A program made the translations under genes and the position numbers. The notes under the pieces are model-generated. The model had not been told where the DNA came from. It saw only the letters and a list, made by a program, of their open reading frames with translations, and made no database searches. From the NCBI RefSeq assembly GCF_017497975.1, contig NZ_JAGDEL010000007.1, positions 62,001 through 126,000 on the forward strand: DNA of 64,000 nucleotides, written 5' to 3'. The DNA comes from Metabacillus bambusae. GTDB lineage: Bacteria; Bacillota; Bacilli; Bacillales; Bacillaceae. How positions within the stretch are numbered: the first letter of the stretch is position 1; each line of letters opens with the position of its first letter. This document shows, piece by piece, positions 27,811-38,207 of the stretch.

Positions 27811-27995
27811 CAGCATCAACTCCGTGCAGGACAGGTTGCTTAAGTGTATGACACTATAGCACTAAATATGAATAAGAGTGAATAAGTTAGCTTTTATTCA
27901 ATTGGAATTAATAACAAAATAATTATAACAGGTATGTATTTCCAGCATTTCGTCTAAGATGAGTAACAAATCGAGCTACGAAATGGAGAAATCTT

Positions 27996-29459
27996 ATGGC
28001 GTATGAGGTAGAAAAGAAAATTGTTTCAAAAGATTTTCAAGAGAATATTGACTATTTGTCTGAACGACTAGGAGTAAAAAAAAGCTTCGATGTCATTCGA
28101 TTAGATCTTGAATATGCTGGACGAAAAATGGCGTTATTTTTGGTTGATGGATTTGTTAAGGATGATATCCTTCATTATTTAATGAGATATTTATCAGAGC
28201 TTTCTCCAGAGCAGATTGAGGAAAACACATTACAGCGGCTGTTAAAAACATATATTCCTTATGTTGAAATTGATAAATCAAATGACTTAAATTCAGTAGT
28301 CCACACTGTGTTAGCGGGACCAACTGCCCTTGTCGTTGATGGCATTGATGAGGTAATCCTAATCGATGCACGGACATACCCGGTTAGAGGTCCGCAAGAG
28401 CCAGATATGGAGCGAGTTGTTCGAGGCTCTAGAGATGGATATGTTGAAACAATCGTCTTTAACACCGCTTTAACAAGAAGGCGAATAAGAGACCGTTCAC
28501 TTCGGATGGAATACTTACAAGTTGGTAGACGCTCTAAAACAGATGTTGTTGTTTGTTATTTAGAAGATATTGCCGATTTAGACCATGTAAAGGATCTTAA
28601 AGAGTCATTAGAAGCAATCGATACAGATGGTTTACCGATGGGAGAAAAAACAGTTGAAGAGTTTATTGCAGGTAGACATTTAAACCCATACCCTATGGTT
28701 CGATACACAGAGCGACCAGATACTGCTGCAGCTCATTTGTATGAGGGACATGTCATTGTTTTCGTTGATGGATCTCCAAGTGCACTTATTACGCCAACAA
28801 CGTTTTGGCATCATCTCCAGCATGCAGAGGAGTATCGCAATAAACCAGTAGTGGGTGCTTATTTACGAATTGTTCGATTTTTGGCTGTTTGGGCATCAAT
28901 TTTCCTTTTACCACTTTGGTATTTAGTTGCTGAAAATCCGGGGCTACTACCCCCTGGTCTAGAATTTATCGGAATTAATGAACAAGGTCATATTCCATTA
29001 CTCATTCAGTTTTTACTTATAGAGATAGGAATAGATGTATTAAGGATGGCTGCGATACATACTCCTTCATCATTAGCAACTGCACTTGGATTAGTTGCAG
29101 CTTTGATGATTGGTCAAGTAGCTGTTGAAGTTGGGCTACTAACATATGAAGTTGTTCTTTATTTAGCTATAGCAGCTATCGGAACCTTTGCAACCCCAAG
29201 CTACGAGCTTGGACTTGCGAATAGAATCTATCGAATTATCTTATTACTCTTTACAGCATGGCTAGGTGTAATTGGATTTGTAGGTGGAATAACTTGTTGG
29301 ATTATCATGCTTACTCGCATGAAATCATTTAATGTACCTTATTTATATCCATTCATCCCATTTAATTATCGAGGAATGCGAGATGTATTATTTAGAGCAC
29401 CTATGCCATTGAAAAACAGACGACCAACGTTTTTGCATCCTCAGGATCCTGATCGTTAA
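27996..29459 (+). CDS. GerA-family spore protein (SpoVAF-like A subunit)
   Basis: This 487-residue protein has the GerA layout: a soluble N-terminal domain (about 1–280) with ARTYPVRGPQEPDMERVVRGS and NTALTRRRIRDRSL, then about five TM segments. The early AGRKMALFLVDGFVKDD sequence suggests SpoVAF, a GerA-like component of the spore DPA channel. It stands alone, without B and C subunit genes. Expression in the forespore is inferred from the family. B. subtilis has no such gene between gluP and yqgQ. Confidence 0.82.
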   Translation: MAYEVEKKIVSKDFQENIDYLSERLGVKKSFDVIRLDLEYAGRKMALFLVDGFVKDDILHYLMRYLSELSPEQIEENTLQRLLKTYIPYVEIDKSNDLNSVVHTVLAGPTALVVDGIDEVILIDARTYPVRGPQEPDMERVVRGSRDGYVETIVFNTALTRRRIRDRSLRMEYLQVGRRSKTDVVVCYLEDIADLDHVKDLKESLEAIDTDGLPMGEKTVEEFIAGRHLNPYPMVRYTERPDTAAAHLYEGHVIVFVDGSPSALITPTTFWHHLQHAEEYRNKPVVGAYLRIVRFLAVWASIFLLPLWYLVAENPGLLPPGLEFIGINEQGHIPLLIQFLLIEIGIDVLRMAAIHTPSSLATALGLVAALMIGQVAVEVGLLTYEVVLYLAIAAIGTFATPSYELGLANRIYRIILLLFTAWLGVIGFVGGITCWIIMLTRMKSFNVPYLYPFIPFNYRGMRDVLFRAPMPLKNRRPTFLHPQDPDR

Positions 29460-29465
29460 TATTCT

Positions 29466-29504
29466 AAACAGACTAATTTAAAATAGAATTAGTCTGTTTT
29501 TTAG
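29466..29504 (+). terminator. Intrinsic terminator after the GerA-family gene
   Basis: AAACAGACTAATT pairs perfectly with AATTAGTCTGTTT around an 8-base loop, with T run. Confidence 0.9.
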
Positions 29505-29507
29505 TCA

Positions 29508-29540
29508 ATAAGGAAATTATAAAATTCCTTGCACTGTGGG
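29508..29540. repeat. Truncated copy 3 of the dispersed repeat (left end only)
   Basis: GAAATTATAAAATTC followed by GCACTGTGG matches the left end of copy 2 (GAAATTATAAAATTC…TACTGTGG), then the similarity stops at a terminator. It looks like a remnant. Confidence 0.45.
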
Positions 29541-29546
29541 GTTCTA

Positions 29547-29572
29547 TAAAAAAAGGCTGACAATGTCAGCCC
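29547..29572 (-). terminator. Intrinsic terminator of the cstA-like gene
   Basis: On the minus strand GGCTGACA pairs with TGTCAGCC around one base and runs into seven Ts. Confidence 0.85.
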
Positions 29573-29580
29573 TCCACTCA

Positions 29581-31011
29581 TCATGCAACTTTCTTAATAG
29601 CAACTTCTTTATATTTGTATTTTTTAAGTTGTACTAGGAACCACACGAACACTGATACAAATACAACTGAGCCACATATCATCGATGTTTGATATGATAG
29701 TTGAAATCCTTCTGGAGCATAGAAAATATATGAGCCAGTTACAGCTGTCATAAATAACGCAGGAATGCTTGCAATCCAATGGAATTTCTGATTTTGTAGT
29801 AAAAACATTGCTGCTGTCCAAAGCATCACGGTTGCAACAACCTGATTTGTCCAACCAACATAACGCCAAAGGAATGTGTAATCCATTTGGGTTAATAAAT
29901 AGGTAGGGATTACCACAGGAATTGTCATTAAAACCGTTTTTATCTTGGAATCAAAATTTCCAAATTTGCTAAATAATTCGACTAACATCATTCTCGAAGA
30001 TCTAAGCGCTGTATCACCAGTAGTTATAGGGAGGATGATAACTCCTAGAATTGCTAAGATGCCGCCAAATTGTCCTAGAGTAGATTTACTAATTTCGTTC
30101 ACGACACCAGCAGTTCCACCTTCTGCTAAAGCGCCTTGCAAACCATCTGGTCCTCCAAAGAATGTCATACCTGCTGCAGCCCAAATTAATGCAATAATTC
30201 CTTCAGAAACCATCGCTCCAAAAAATACTCTGCGACCATCACTTTCTTTTTTCAAGGTTCTAGATAAAATCGGGCTTTGGGTACTATGAAAACCAGAAAT
30301 AGCTCCACATGAGATGGTTACCATTAATAATGGCCAAATTGGAATTTCACCTGGATGTAAATTTTTAAACGTTAAATTTGGTACCGAGTAATCCATAAAG
30401 AATAATGCAAATCCAATGGATACAGCCATAATAATTAAGATAACCCCAAATACTGGATAAATTTTTCCGATTAATTTGTTTATTGGTAAAACTGCAGCCA
30501 AAACAAAATAAACAAAAATAAGAAGTAATGATGCTGAATAACTTAATGGTGTTAGCTGTTCAACTAATTGTGCAGGTCCAGCTGTAAATGCTGCAGCAAC
30601 AAGAATCATTAAAACAATCGAAACAAGATTGATAATCGTTTTAACAGATTTACCTAAATAGCGCCCAACAAGTGTTGGGAATTGTTCTCCGCCGTGTTTT
30701 AGAGAAAGCATACCAGAGAAATAATCATGTACAGCACCTGCGAACAAGCACCCAATAACAATCCAAATAAATGCTACAGGTCCATAAAGTGCGCCCATAA
30801 TCGCACCGAAAATGGGACCTAACCCAGCGATATTTAATAATTGAATGAGAGTAGCCTTAAGCCACCCCATCGGCATAAAGTCTAAACCATCATTTTTAGT
30901 GTAAGCAGGAGTAACACGTTGATCATTAATACCGAAAATTCTCTCTACTACTCTTGAATATACAAAATAACCTACAATTAATAAAACGACTGATACAATA
31001 AAAGTTGCCAT
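29581..31011 (-). CDS. cstA: CstA-family (carbon starvation) peptide/pyruvate transporter
   Basis: This 476-residue protein has about 13 hydrophobic segments. CstA hallmarks include VERIFGINDQRVTPAYTKNDG, GPIFGAIMGALYGPVAFIWI and SGFHSTQSPILSRTLK. Family members import peptides or pyruvate. It is shorter than B. subtilis CstA (about 600 aa), which suggests the compact CstA subfamily. I start at the ATG reading MATFIVSVVLL, with GGGGAG 6 bases upstream. It is divergent from yqgQ-glcK, and the gene is an insertion relative to B. subtilis. Confidence 0.88.
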   Translation of the reverse strand: MATFIVSVVLLIVGYFVYSRVVERIFGINDQRVTPAYTKNDGLDFMPMGWLKATLIQLLNIAGLGPIFGAIMGALYGPVAFIWIVIGCLFAGAVHDYFSGMLSLKHGGEQFPTLVGRYLGKSVKTIINLVSIVLMILVAAAFTAGPAQLVEQLTPLSYSASLLLIFVYFVLAAVLPINKLIGKIYPVFGVILIIMAVSIGFALFFMDYSVPNLTFKNLHPGEIPIWPLLMVTISCGAISGFHSTQSPILSRTLKKESDGRRVFFGAMVSEGIIALIWAAAGMTFFGGPDGLQGALAEGGTAGVVNEISKSTLGQFGGILAILGVIILPITTGDTALRSSRMMLVELFSKFGNFDSKIKTVLMTIPVVIPTYLLTQMDYTFLWRYVGWTNQVVATVMLWTAAMFLLQNQKFHWIASIPALFMTAVTGSYIFYAPEGFQLSYQTSMICGSVVFVSVFVWFLVQLKKYKYKEVAIKKVA

Positions 31012-31259
31012 TTCCTGCTCCCCCAAATCTCTTTAATAAAGTATCATCATTTTAAACCTCTATATTATAAAATTCAATATATTTTTTAGAAAAAATAAAT
31101 TATTCTGATAATTCGGAGGTAGATTTACATAATTCATGATTTATATTGGTTATAATAGAAGTAATATCGGTGTGAGAATTCTGATTCATTTCATGATTGG
31201 TATTCTAAAATATAATATTTAAAATAATAGAAAAGTATTTTTATAAAAATAATAAAATG

Positions 31260-31300
31260 TTAAAACGTTTTCTTGACGCTAAGATCAATTCCTTTATACT
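31260..31300 (+). promoter_or_regulatory. Promoter of yqgQ-glcK with a cre-like site
   Basis: TTGACG (31273–31278) and TATACT (31295–31300) are separated by 16 bp. TTAAAACGTTTTCT (31260–31273) abuts the –35 and matches the cre consensus TGWAANCGNTNWCA with two mismatches. CcpA control of glucokinase (and perhaps divergent cstA) is possible but unproven. Confidence 0.5.
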
Positions 31301-31397
31301 TTATAGTAGACCCATATTAAATAGGTCCGAGATGTTTGCAAAAATTTTATAATAGCTACTGAATGAAGAAATGGACAAACGTAAGTAGGTGATCAAT

Positions 31398-31601
31398 TTG
31401 AAAACAATTTATGATGTGCAACAGCTTCTTAAACGATATGGAACGATCATTTATATCGGGGACCGTATAGCAGATTTAGAATTAATGGAAGATGAGATAA
31501 AACACTTGTATCAATCAAATCTAATAGAACCAAAAGACTACCAAATGGCAATTCTTCTGTTAAGACAAGAGGTACAGAGACTAAAAGGCAAAAATCAGTA
31601 A
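31398..31601 (+). CDS. yqgQ: DUF910 protein YqgQ
   Basis: This 67-residue helical protein (YDVQQLLKRYGTIIYIGDR, then EIKHLYQ) belongs to the YqgQ family, a small two-helix fold of unknown function found beside glcK in Bacilli. I start at the TTG reading KTIYDVQQ, with AGGTGAT 6 bases upstream; a GTG three codons earlier overlaps that site. It is separated from glcK by 123 bp. Confidence 0.85.
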   Translation: MKTIYDVQQLLKRYGTIIYIGDRIADLELMEDEIKHLYQSNLIEPKDYQMAILLLRQEVQRLKGKNQ

Positions 31602-31724
31602 TTCGTAATCATATGGCCAAAGTTGTTTGGGTTTACCTAAATCGAAGGTCAGGGAAACAGGTAAAAAACGCCTGGATGAAAACGGTTACTAAATACATAT
31701 ATAATAGTAGAAAAAGGTGATTTT

Positions 31725-32693
31725 ATGAAAGAACAATGGTTAGTTGGTATTGATTTAGGTGGAACAACAATTAAAATGGCATTTATTAACTACTACGGTG
31801 AAATTGTTGAAAAGTGGGAAATCCCAACAGACAAATCTGGAAATCAAATTACAACTGATATCGCTAAAGCAATTGATGCAAAGCTTGATGAGCTAGGATA
31901 TCCTAAATCAAAACTTGCAGGGATAGGAATGGGTGCCCCAGGACCAGTAGACTTAGCTAGTGGTCTCATTTATGAAACTGTAAACTTAGGGTGGAAAAAT
32001 TACCCGCTAAGAGACCATCTAGAAATGGAAACTGGTTTGCAAGCTGTTATTGATAATGATGCAAATATAGCTGCAATTGGTGAGATGTGGAAGGGCGCAG
32101 GAGATGGTGCGAAAGACTTAATTTGTGTCACTCTGGGAACAGGTGTTGGTGGTGGACTTATCTCAAACGGTGAGGTTGTTCATGGTGTTAACGGCGCAGG
32201 TGGTGAAATTGGTCATATTACTGTAGTTCCTGAAGGTGGGGCTCCATGTAATTGTGGGAAAACAGGCTGTATTGAAACGATCGCATCTGCTACAGGGATT
32301 GTAAGAGTTGCTAAAGAGAAGCTTGCTTCATCTAATCAGGAGAGTATCCTACATCAATTTATAAAAAATGATAAAGAATTAACTTCAAAAGATGTTTTTG
32401 ATGCAGCTGACCAAGGTGATGTCATTGCTGAGGAAATCATTGATTATATTACTTTCCACCTAGGTTTAACACTTGCCAACGTATCAAATGGATTAAATCC
32501 AGAAAAGATTGTAATCGGCGGTGGAGTTTCTAAGGCTGGAGACCGATTATTAAAGAAAGTAGAACACTATTTTAAACGCTTTGCATTTCCAAGGGTAGGT
32601 GATGCTGCTACAATTACAGTGGCAACACTTGGGAATGATGCAGGTGTAATTGGTGGAGCATGGTTAGCGAAAACTAAGCTACCTAATAGATAA
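31725..32693 (+). CDS. glcK: Glucokinase, ROK family
   Basis: This 322-residue enzyme phosphorylates glucose to glucose-6-phosphate. The ATP-binding motif [12 protein letters not shown] opens the protein. The ROK zinc motif [11 protein letters not shown] has the conserved His-Cys3 arrangement ([10 protein letters not shown]… upstream His). A catalytic Asp lies in [23 protein letters not shown] precedes the ATG. It follows yqgQ as in B. subtilis. A TATAAT at 31700–31705 might be an extra internal promoter. Confidence 0.96.
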   Translation: MKEQWLVGIDLGGTTIKMAFINYYGEIVEKWEIPTDKSGNQITTDIAKAIDAKLDELGYPKSKLAGIGMGAPGPVDLASGLIYETVNLGWKNYPLRDHLEMETGLQAVIDNDANIAAIGEMWKGAGDGAKDLICVTLGTGVGGGLISNGEVVHGVNGAGGEIGHITVVPEGGAPCNCGKTGCIETIASATGIVRVAKEKLASSNQESILHQFIKNDKELTSKDVFDAADQGDVIAEEIIDYITFHLGLTLANVSNGLNPEKIVIGGGVSKAGDRLLKKVEHYFKRFAFPRVGDAATITVATLGNDAGVIGGAWLAKTKLPNR

Positions 32694-32821
32694 TGACTGC
32701 TTTCGCATCGTTTGTAGATTTTCACACATCTTTTACTCCAGGTTTAGCTTAAAATGCTTCAAGGAGTTTAAAAACAAAAAACTTTTTAAATAAACAATTT
32801 AAAATCTGGGATAATAAGGAG

Positions 32822-32850
32822 GAGCCTCTAATATAGAGTGCTCTTTTTTA
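32822..32850 (+). terminator. Intrinsic terminator after glcK
   Basis: GAGC-CTCT pairs with AGAG-GCTC (one bulged T), loop AATAT, then seven Ts. It lies about 130 nt after the stop codon. Confidence 0.65.
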
Positions 32851-33264
32851 TTTGATAAAGGATGAGTCTTTGGATGATACATCGAGACTACGAGTAATAA
32901 TTAACATAAACCAATTTATGCAGTAATTAAATGTTATCGAGTCGATTGTTCATTGCAAAATGAACATCTTCTGCCTATTACTTTGCTGAACAAGACGCTT
33001 GTATATTGCTTAAAATCGAAAGGGATTTTAAACTTTAATATAAACGAAACTTTTTATGGTTTCATACGTCTAATAATAGGGTAAAAAGAATAAGCTAAAC
33101 ATTATAATTCTATCAGGCTATTGTTAGTACAATATTAAAAAGGATTGATTTTTTGTAAAAGAAGTATTAAGATATGATTTAGCTGTTTCATTTTCAACCT
33201 AATAAATGGAAAACATTAGAGATATAAAAAGCGCGATTGTCCCAAGGGATGAGGAGGTAAATGT
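32851..33264. other. AT-rich intergenic region between glcK and yqgS
   Basis: I see no gene, RNA or repeat here beyond the terminator at its left end. A weak GAACAAGACGCTTG at 33003 recalls the right end of the dispersed repeat but is too short to call. The yqgS ribosome binding site GGATGAGGAGG closes the stretch. Confidence 0.5.
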
Positions 33265-35169
33265 ATGCGTAAGAAATCTTTTTCGAAAATCTCATTTTTA
33301 CTTTTAGCAACGTTATTTATGTGGATAAAAACATACATTGTCTATAAAACTAGCTTTGATATCAAAATTGAAAACTTCACTCAAGAAGTTATCTTATTCA
33401 TTAACCCATTAAGTTTCTTGCTGCTAATTTTTGGAATTGGGTTATTTATGAAAGAAAAGAATAGAAACCGCTATATTTTTGGCGCTAGTATATTTGTAAC
33501 AGTCCTTTTATTAGCGAATATGGTTTTCTATCGTTTCTTTAACGATTTCTTAACAATTCCTGTTTTATTTCAGACAAGCAATATGGGAGATTTAGGAAGC
33601 AGCATTAGCGGTTTATTTTTACCGACGGATTTATTGATGTTTGTTGACATTGCTATATTATTTTGGTTATTAAAAAAGCCAACCTTTAAATCTTCTTCAC
33701 AATTAACACGCAAAGAAAGATCGGCATATTTCTTATTAGTTGCAGCTGTATTTTTCTTTAACTTAGGGCTTGCGGAAACGGAGCGTCCACAATTATTAAC
33801 ACGTTCATTTGACCGTGAAATGCTAGTAAAGAATATTAGTGTATATAACTTTCATATTTATGATGCATTTTTACAATCGAAAACATCTGCTCAACGTGCT
33901 TTAGCAGATAGCAATAGCCTAACTGAAATTGAAAACTATGTGAATGCAAACCGTAAGGAGCCTTCAAAAGACTTAAATGGAATTGCTGAAGGACGAAACG
34001 TCATTTTACTTTCGTTAGAATCATTGCAAAGCTTTGTTATTAACGAAAAATTAAATGGGGAAGAAATCACTCCGTTTTTAAATGACTTGATTAATGAAAG
34101 TTATTATTTTGAAAACTTTTATCATCAAACTGGTCAAGGTAAAACATCTGACTCAGAGTTTATCGTGGATAACTCGTTGTATCCATTAGGTCGTGGAGCT
34201 GTATATTTCACAAACAGTAGTAATGAATACACTGCAACTCCTGAGCTTTTAAAAGATTATGGATACTATTCAACAATCTTCCATGCCAATAATAAAAGCT
34301 TCTGGAACCGTGACATTATGTATAATACATTGGGTTACGATCGATTCTTTGATGTGAATGATTATGAAGTAACTGAAGAGAACTCAATTGGTTGGGGATT
34401 AAAAGATAAAGATTTTATGGATCAATCTGTACAGCATATAGATAATCTTCCACAACCTTTCTATACAAGACTTATTACATTAACAAACCACTTCCCATTT
34501 GAATTAGGTGAAGAGGACAAATTAATTGATGAATTTGATTCAAACAGTAAAACATTAAATCAATATATTCCAACTGTACGTTATATGGACGAATCCATTA
34601 AACATTTCTTTGAAAAGTTGAAAGAGACAGATGTATACGAAAACTCAATCATCATCTTATATGGTGATCACTATGGAATTTCTGAGAACCATAATGTAGC
34701 AATGGAGAAATTCTTGGGTAAAGAAATCACCCCTTTTGAAACAATTCAATTACAACGAGTACCATTTATTGTTCATATTCCAGGTGTCACTGATAAAGAG
34801 CCACAAACTTTCTCAAAAGTTGCTGGTCAAGTTGATATCAGACCAACAATTATGAGCCTGCTTGGAATTGATACTAGTGAACAAATTCAGTTTGGTACAG
34901 ATGTATTCTCTAATGAAAAGCTTTCATTTACAGTATTAAGGGACGGAAGCTTTATAACTGAAAATAACGTCTACACTCGTGGTGTTTGTTATGACAAGGC
35001 TACAGGTGAAGAAGCAGATCAAGCTATATGTGAGCCATATATGGAGAAAGCTAAGCAAGAGCTTAACTACTCAGATGAAATAATTTATGGTGATCTTCTT
35101 CGTTTCTATGGTGAAGAAACAGAAGCTGTAGATGCAGATTCAGAAAATACAACAACTGAAAAAAATTAG
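33265..35169 (+). CDS. yqgS: LTA synthase family sulfatase-type protein (YqgS)
   Basis: This 634-residue protein has five N-terminal TM segments (within about 1–190) and an extracellular sulfatase/alkaline-phosphatase domain. The catalytic-Thr motif [10 protein letters not shown] lies at about residues 290–299, with [10 protein letters not shown] before it and [10 protein letters not shown] after it as metal-site motifs. LtaS-type enzymes transfer glycerol phosphate from phosphatidylglycerol to build lipoteichoic acid. B. subtilis has four paralogues, YqgS being a minor synthase. The C-terminal tail is acidic and unstructured. Confidence 0.94.
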   Translation: MRKKSFSKISFLLLATLFMWIKTYIVYKTSFDIKIENFTQEVILFINPLSFLLLIFGIGLFMKEKNRNRYIFGASIFVTVLLLANMVFYRFFNDFLTIPVLFQTSNMGDLGSSISGLFLPTDLLMFVDIAILFWLLKKPTFKSSSQLTRKERSAYFLLVAAVFFFNLGLAETERPQLLTRSFDREMLVKNISVYNFHIYDAFLQSKTSAQRALADSNSLTEIENYVNANRKEPSKDLNGIAEGRNVILLSLESLQSFVINEKLNGEEITPFLNDLINESYYFENFYHQTGQGKTSDSEFIVDNSLYPLGRGAVYFTNSSNEYTATPELLKDYGYYSTIFHANNKSFWNRDIMYNTLGYDRFFDVNDYEVTEENSIGWGLKDKDFMDQSVQHIDNLPQPFYTRLITLTNHFPFELGEEDKLIDEFDSNSKTLNQYIPTVRYMDESIKHFFEKLKETDVYENSIIILYGDHYGISENHNVAMEKFLGKEITPFETIQLQRVPFIVHIPGVTDKEPQTFSKVAGQVDIRPTIMSLLGIDTSEQIQFGTDVFSNEKLSFTVLRDGSFITENNVYTRGVCYDKATGEEADQAICEPYMEKAKQELNYSDEIIYGDLLRFYGEETEAVDADSENTTTEKN

Positions 35170-35179
35170 CTAAATAAAG

Positions 35180-35242
35180 CTGACTCGAGAAAAGGACCAT
35201 TCCCCACCTCAGGGGAATGTCTTTCCGAGTCAGTTTTTTTTT
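35180..35242 (+). terminator. Long composite terminator after yqgS
   Basis: CTGACTCG pairs with CGAGTCAG and an inner CATTCCCC/GGGGAATG stem stacks above it; nine Ts follow. It is among the strongest terminators in the window. Confidence 0.95.
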
Positions 35243-35333
35243 GATTCCAGACAATTAAATGAATCTTCGTTTCATATCAACAATCTAATTCCTTCTACAT
35301 AAGCTAGTAATAAATGGGCTTGAGGAGGATAAT

Positions 35334-36464
35334 ATGATGACGATCATTCGTACAAAGAAAGAAATTTCATTGAATCTGCTTGCAAATCATTTAGAAATTA
35401 ATAAGGAATTAATAATTGATAGCAATGTAAATAAAAAGTTTGAAAAAGATTTTATTGAAGCGAATACTCAGCTAAACATTCCGAATTATTGTGATTTAGT
35501 GCTTGAAAACAGTGAATTTGTAGAACTTATGAACAATTCATTACCAAGGGTGCATGAAAACATTCAACGTGATACAATTCTTAATACAAAGAAGCCCTAT
35601 GATTCAGGGAGATTATATAAAGACATCGATCTTTTACTTACAATGTATCCATTTGTAAAAAAAGAGATTATTGGGCATAGTGTTCTAGGTAGTCCTATCA
35701 TTGAATTAACACTAGGCAAGGGACATAAGAAAGTCCATATGAATGGTTCCTTCCATGCAAATGAATGGATCACAACGAGCATTATGATGCACTGGCTTTC
35801 AGATTACTTGGGAGCGTTAGTGAAAAGTGATCAATTTGAAGGGCATGATTGTTTATCTTTGTATAAAGATACGACACTTTCATTTGTCCCCATGGTAAAC
35901 CCTGATGGTGTCGATCTTGTACTAAATGGCGTACCAAATCACTCGGTATATGAAGCTTCTCTTTTCCAAATGAATGAAGACAGTCTTGATTTTTCTCAAT
36001 GGAAGGCGAATATCAGGGGTATTGATCTTAATAATCAGTATCCTGTTAATTGGGAAATAGAAAAAGAACGTAAAGTTCCAAAATCACCATCGCCTCGTGA
36101 TTATCCTGGAGATGCACCTTTAACAGAACCTGAAGCAATTGCACTTGCTGATCTTGTTAAAAGACGTGATTTTGACCGTGTGCTTGCTTTTCATACACAG
36201 GGTGAGGAAATATATTGGGGCTACCTTAGAAAGGAGCCTGAAGAGGCAGGGCGAATTGTGAATGAATTTGAGCGGTTAAGTGGATATAAGGCTGTTCGAG
36301 ATATTGATAGCCATGCAGGTTTCCGTGATTGGTATGTAAATGACTGGAGAAAGCCAGGATATACAGTTGAATTAGGGTTTGGGCAAAATCCATTACCATT
36401 TTCACAATTTGATGAGATCTATCGGAAAAGTAAAGGTATCTTTTTAGCTGCCTTATATATGTAA
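35334..36464 (+). CDS. yqgT: M14-family gamma-D-glutamyl-L-diamino acid endopeptidase I (YqgT)
   Basis: This 376-residue zinc peptidase resembles ENP1-type enzymes that cut the gamma-D-Glu–meso-Dap bond of muropeptides. The zinc ligands are in FHANEW (His and Glu, HxxE) and the later His in LAFHTQGEE; the catalytic Glu lies in TVELGFGQNP. Motifs MVNPDGVDLVLNG and GIDLNNQYP are typical of M14. No signal peptide is visible and no LysM repeats are present, so it may recycle peptides in the cytosol. AGGAGGATA precedes the ATG. Confidence 0.9.
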   Translation: MMTIIRTKKEISLNLLANHLEINKELIIDSNVNKKFEKDFIEANTQLNIPNYCDLVLENSEFVELMNNSLPRVHENIQRDTILNTKKPYDSGRLYKDIDLLLTMYPFVKKEIIGHSVLGSPIIELTLGKGHKKVHMNGSFHANEWITTSIMMHWLSDYLGALVKSDQFEGHDCLSLYKDTTLSFVPMVNPDGVDLVLNGVPNHSVYEASLFQMNEDSLDFSQWKANIRGIDLNNQYPVNWEIEKERKVPKSPSPRDYPGDAPLTEPEAIALADLVKRRDFDRVLAFHTQGEEIYWGYLRKEPEEAGRIVNEFERLSGYKAVRDIDSHAGFRDWYVNDWRKPGYTVELGFGQNPLPFSQFDEIYRKSKGIFLAALYM

Positions 36465-36658
36465 CGTCAAAATCAAATAAAGGTGTTGGAATTAGCCAAT
36501 ACCTTTTCGAAATTGATTTTATTATGAAAATTCTCGTGAAAAGTGAAACAAAATCTTCTAAAAAACGTATGATTAATAGAGAGTATTTTTTCACATGATA
36601 CGAATAGATTTTATATAAATAAAATAGTACATTTAGAGACGAGGTGAAAAAAGAGTTG

Positions 36659-37774
36659 ATGAGATTTACTAAAATTATATCATTACTTATGTTAAGCCTA
36701 CTTCTTGGTGCAGGCTGTAATCCATCTCATCAACCAGACCAAAATAAAGAGCTTTCATCAATGAGGGAACTCCAACCTGAAGAAAGGTCAGTAAGTCAAT
36801 CTTTTGAAACAGAAGCGAAAATCCCGCTAGAAATAAATGAAAGTTTATTTCATTCTGTTGCTGATTGGAAAGATGATGAAACTCTACTTTATATCACCAA
36901 TGATGTAGATGGTTCTGATATACATACATATAACTTATTCACAGGAGAGTCCTCCTTGTTTTTTGTGTCACAAGCACCGATTGTACAATTTGAAGCAAAT
37001 GCTAATCATTCCCTTTTCTTTGTACATACTAGTCCCACAAGCTATGAGGCAGAATTGATTATTTTGGATACTGATGGAAAGGTAAAATTCAGTACAAAGA
37101 TAGAATCATACGAGCTACAATACACATGGAATCAAGTTAACCACAATCAGCTTTTTATATCTAGCTTTAGTGAAGATTGGACATTTCAAACATATATGCT
37201 AAATGTTAAGGAGAATGATATCACTAAGAATCCGGTTGATTTTCCGTTTATCCAATGGCTTAACGATGAAGAAATATCTTATTTGAAGTGGGATCAAGAT
37301 GCTCCATCAATAACTGCTCCTCTGTATATTTACAATATTGAAAACCAAGAGGAAAAAGAGCTGGCAAATGGAGTAGTGTCAAACACAAATTTTAATAAGG
37401 TAATGTCTACATTTGAGCTAGTAGATGAAAATGGTACAGCTGTCGTACGGTTTTATGATTTGAAAAGTAAAAACAAACTAACAGAAATGCCTACAAGCTT
37501 AGTTGCGTTATATTCAGAATGGTCTATTCCGTATCATGATATGGATAGCAAGAAAAATATATTTTATATGTTTGAAGCAAATGAAGCAAAAACATCTTTT
37601 TCTCTAATCTCTTTTAATCTTGAAACAGAAGAAAAGCAAACGATAATTGATACTACTGAAAATTTACCGTTTAAGCTTTCACCAAACGGGGATTACGCTT
37701 TATATGGTGCTAGATATGAACATATCATTCATTTAGGAGATAAAGCAATTAAAGAACTTGTTAAATTGAATTAG
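36659..37774 (+). CDS. yqgU: Lipoprotein YqgU-like
   Basis: This 371-residue protein has a signal peptide ending in a clear lipobox, LLGAGC (Cys20). The mature part is rich in beta strands with repeated short motifs (DWKDDETLLYITND, NGDYALYG), suggesting a WD40/TolB-like propeller. Starting at 36659 gives a clean signal peptide; a GTG at 36644 and a TTG at 36656 are alternatives, and the best Shine-Dalgarno (GAGGTG) overlaps the GTG. Function is unknown. It matches B. subtilis YqgU by position and type. Confidence 0.78.
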   Translation: MRFTKIISLLMLSLLLGAGCNPSHQPDQNKELSSMRELQPEERSVSQSFETEAKIPLEINESLFHSVADWKDDETLLYITNDVDGSDIHTYNLFTGESSLFFVSQAPIVQFEANANHSLFFVHTSPTSYEAELIILDTDGKVKFSTKIESYELQYTWNQVNHNQLFISSFSEDWTFQTYMLNVKENDITKNPVDFPFIQWLNDEEISYLKWDQDAPSITAPLYIYNIENQEEKELANGVVSNTNFNKVMSTFELVDENGTAVVRFYDLKSKNKLTEMPTSLVALYSEWSIPYHDMDSKKNIFYMFEANEAKTSFSLISFNLETEEKQTIIDTTENLPFKLSPNGDYALYGARYEHIIHLGDKAIKELVKLN

Positions 37775-37790
37775 AAGGGAAGTATTTAAG

Positions 37791-38108
37791 GTGGCAATAG
37801 TAGATGTAACAGTTATCCCAATAGGGACAAATAATCCAAGTGTTAGCGAGTATGTAGCAGACATTCAGCAAATATTAAAATCATTTGAAAATGAAGGTAA
37901 AATTAAGTTTCAGTTAACACCTATGAACACAATCATTGAAGGGGAACTACCTACTCTATTTGAGGTAATAACTGCGATCCATGAAGCACCTTTCAATAAA
38001 GGAATACAAAGAGTGGCTACGAATATCCGTATAGACGATCGACGCGATAAAAAAACAACTATGATAGGTAAGCTTGAAAGTGTACAGAAACATATAACTA
38101 AAGATTAA
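37791..38108 (+). CDS. yqgV: MTH1187/YkoF-type thiamine-binding-like protein (YqgV)
   Basis: This 105-residue protein has the ferredoxin-like fold of the DUF77/MTH1187 family (VDVTVIPIGTNNPSVSEYV, then FQLTPMNTIIEGEL and TNIRIDDRRDK). Family members bind thiamine or related ligands. GTG start with AGAAGGGAAG about 8 bases upstream. It lies 16 bp after yqgU and is probably co-transcribed. A strong terminator follows. Confidence 0.88.
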   Translation: MAIVDVTVIPIGTNNPSVSEYVADIQQILKSFENEGKIKFQLTPMNTIIEGELPTLFEVITAIHEAPFNKGIQRVATNIRIDDRRDKKTTMIGKLESVQKHITKD

Positions 38109-38111
38109 TAT

Positions 38112-38155
38112 AAAAAAGATTTAGGGATTGAATAGATGCCCCTAAATCTTTTTTA
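38112..38155 (+). terminator. Intrinsic terminator after yqgV
   Basis: AAAAAAGATTTAGGG pairs perfectly with CCCTAAATCTTTTTT around a 12-base loop. Confidence 0.92.
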
Positions 38156-38165
38156 TAGGACTTAA

Positions 38166-38197
38166 AACCCCTTAGCCAGTATGCTAAGGGGTTGTTT
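38166..38197 (-). terminator. Terminator of yqgW
   Basis: A perfect 11-bp stem AACCCCTTAGC/GCTAAGGGGTT with a 6-base loop lies just beyond the yqgW stop. On the minus strand it runs into TTTTAAG; it could also back up the preceding terminator. Confidence 0.7.
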
Positions 38198-38207
38198 ACA
38201 TTATACT

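Noticed and set aside
31613-31720. 35-codon frame (MAKVVWVYLNRRSGKQ…) between yqgQ and glcK
   Set aside because: There is no ribosome binding site before the ATG, and the frame ends inside the glcK Shine-Dalgarno. It is likely leader sequence rather than a gene.
32998-33030. Further copy of the dispersed repeat in the glcK–yqgS gap
   Set aside because: Only about 12 bases resemble the right end, without the left-end motifs.
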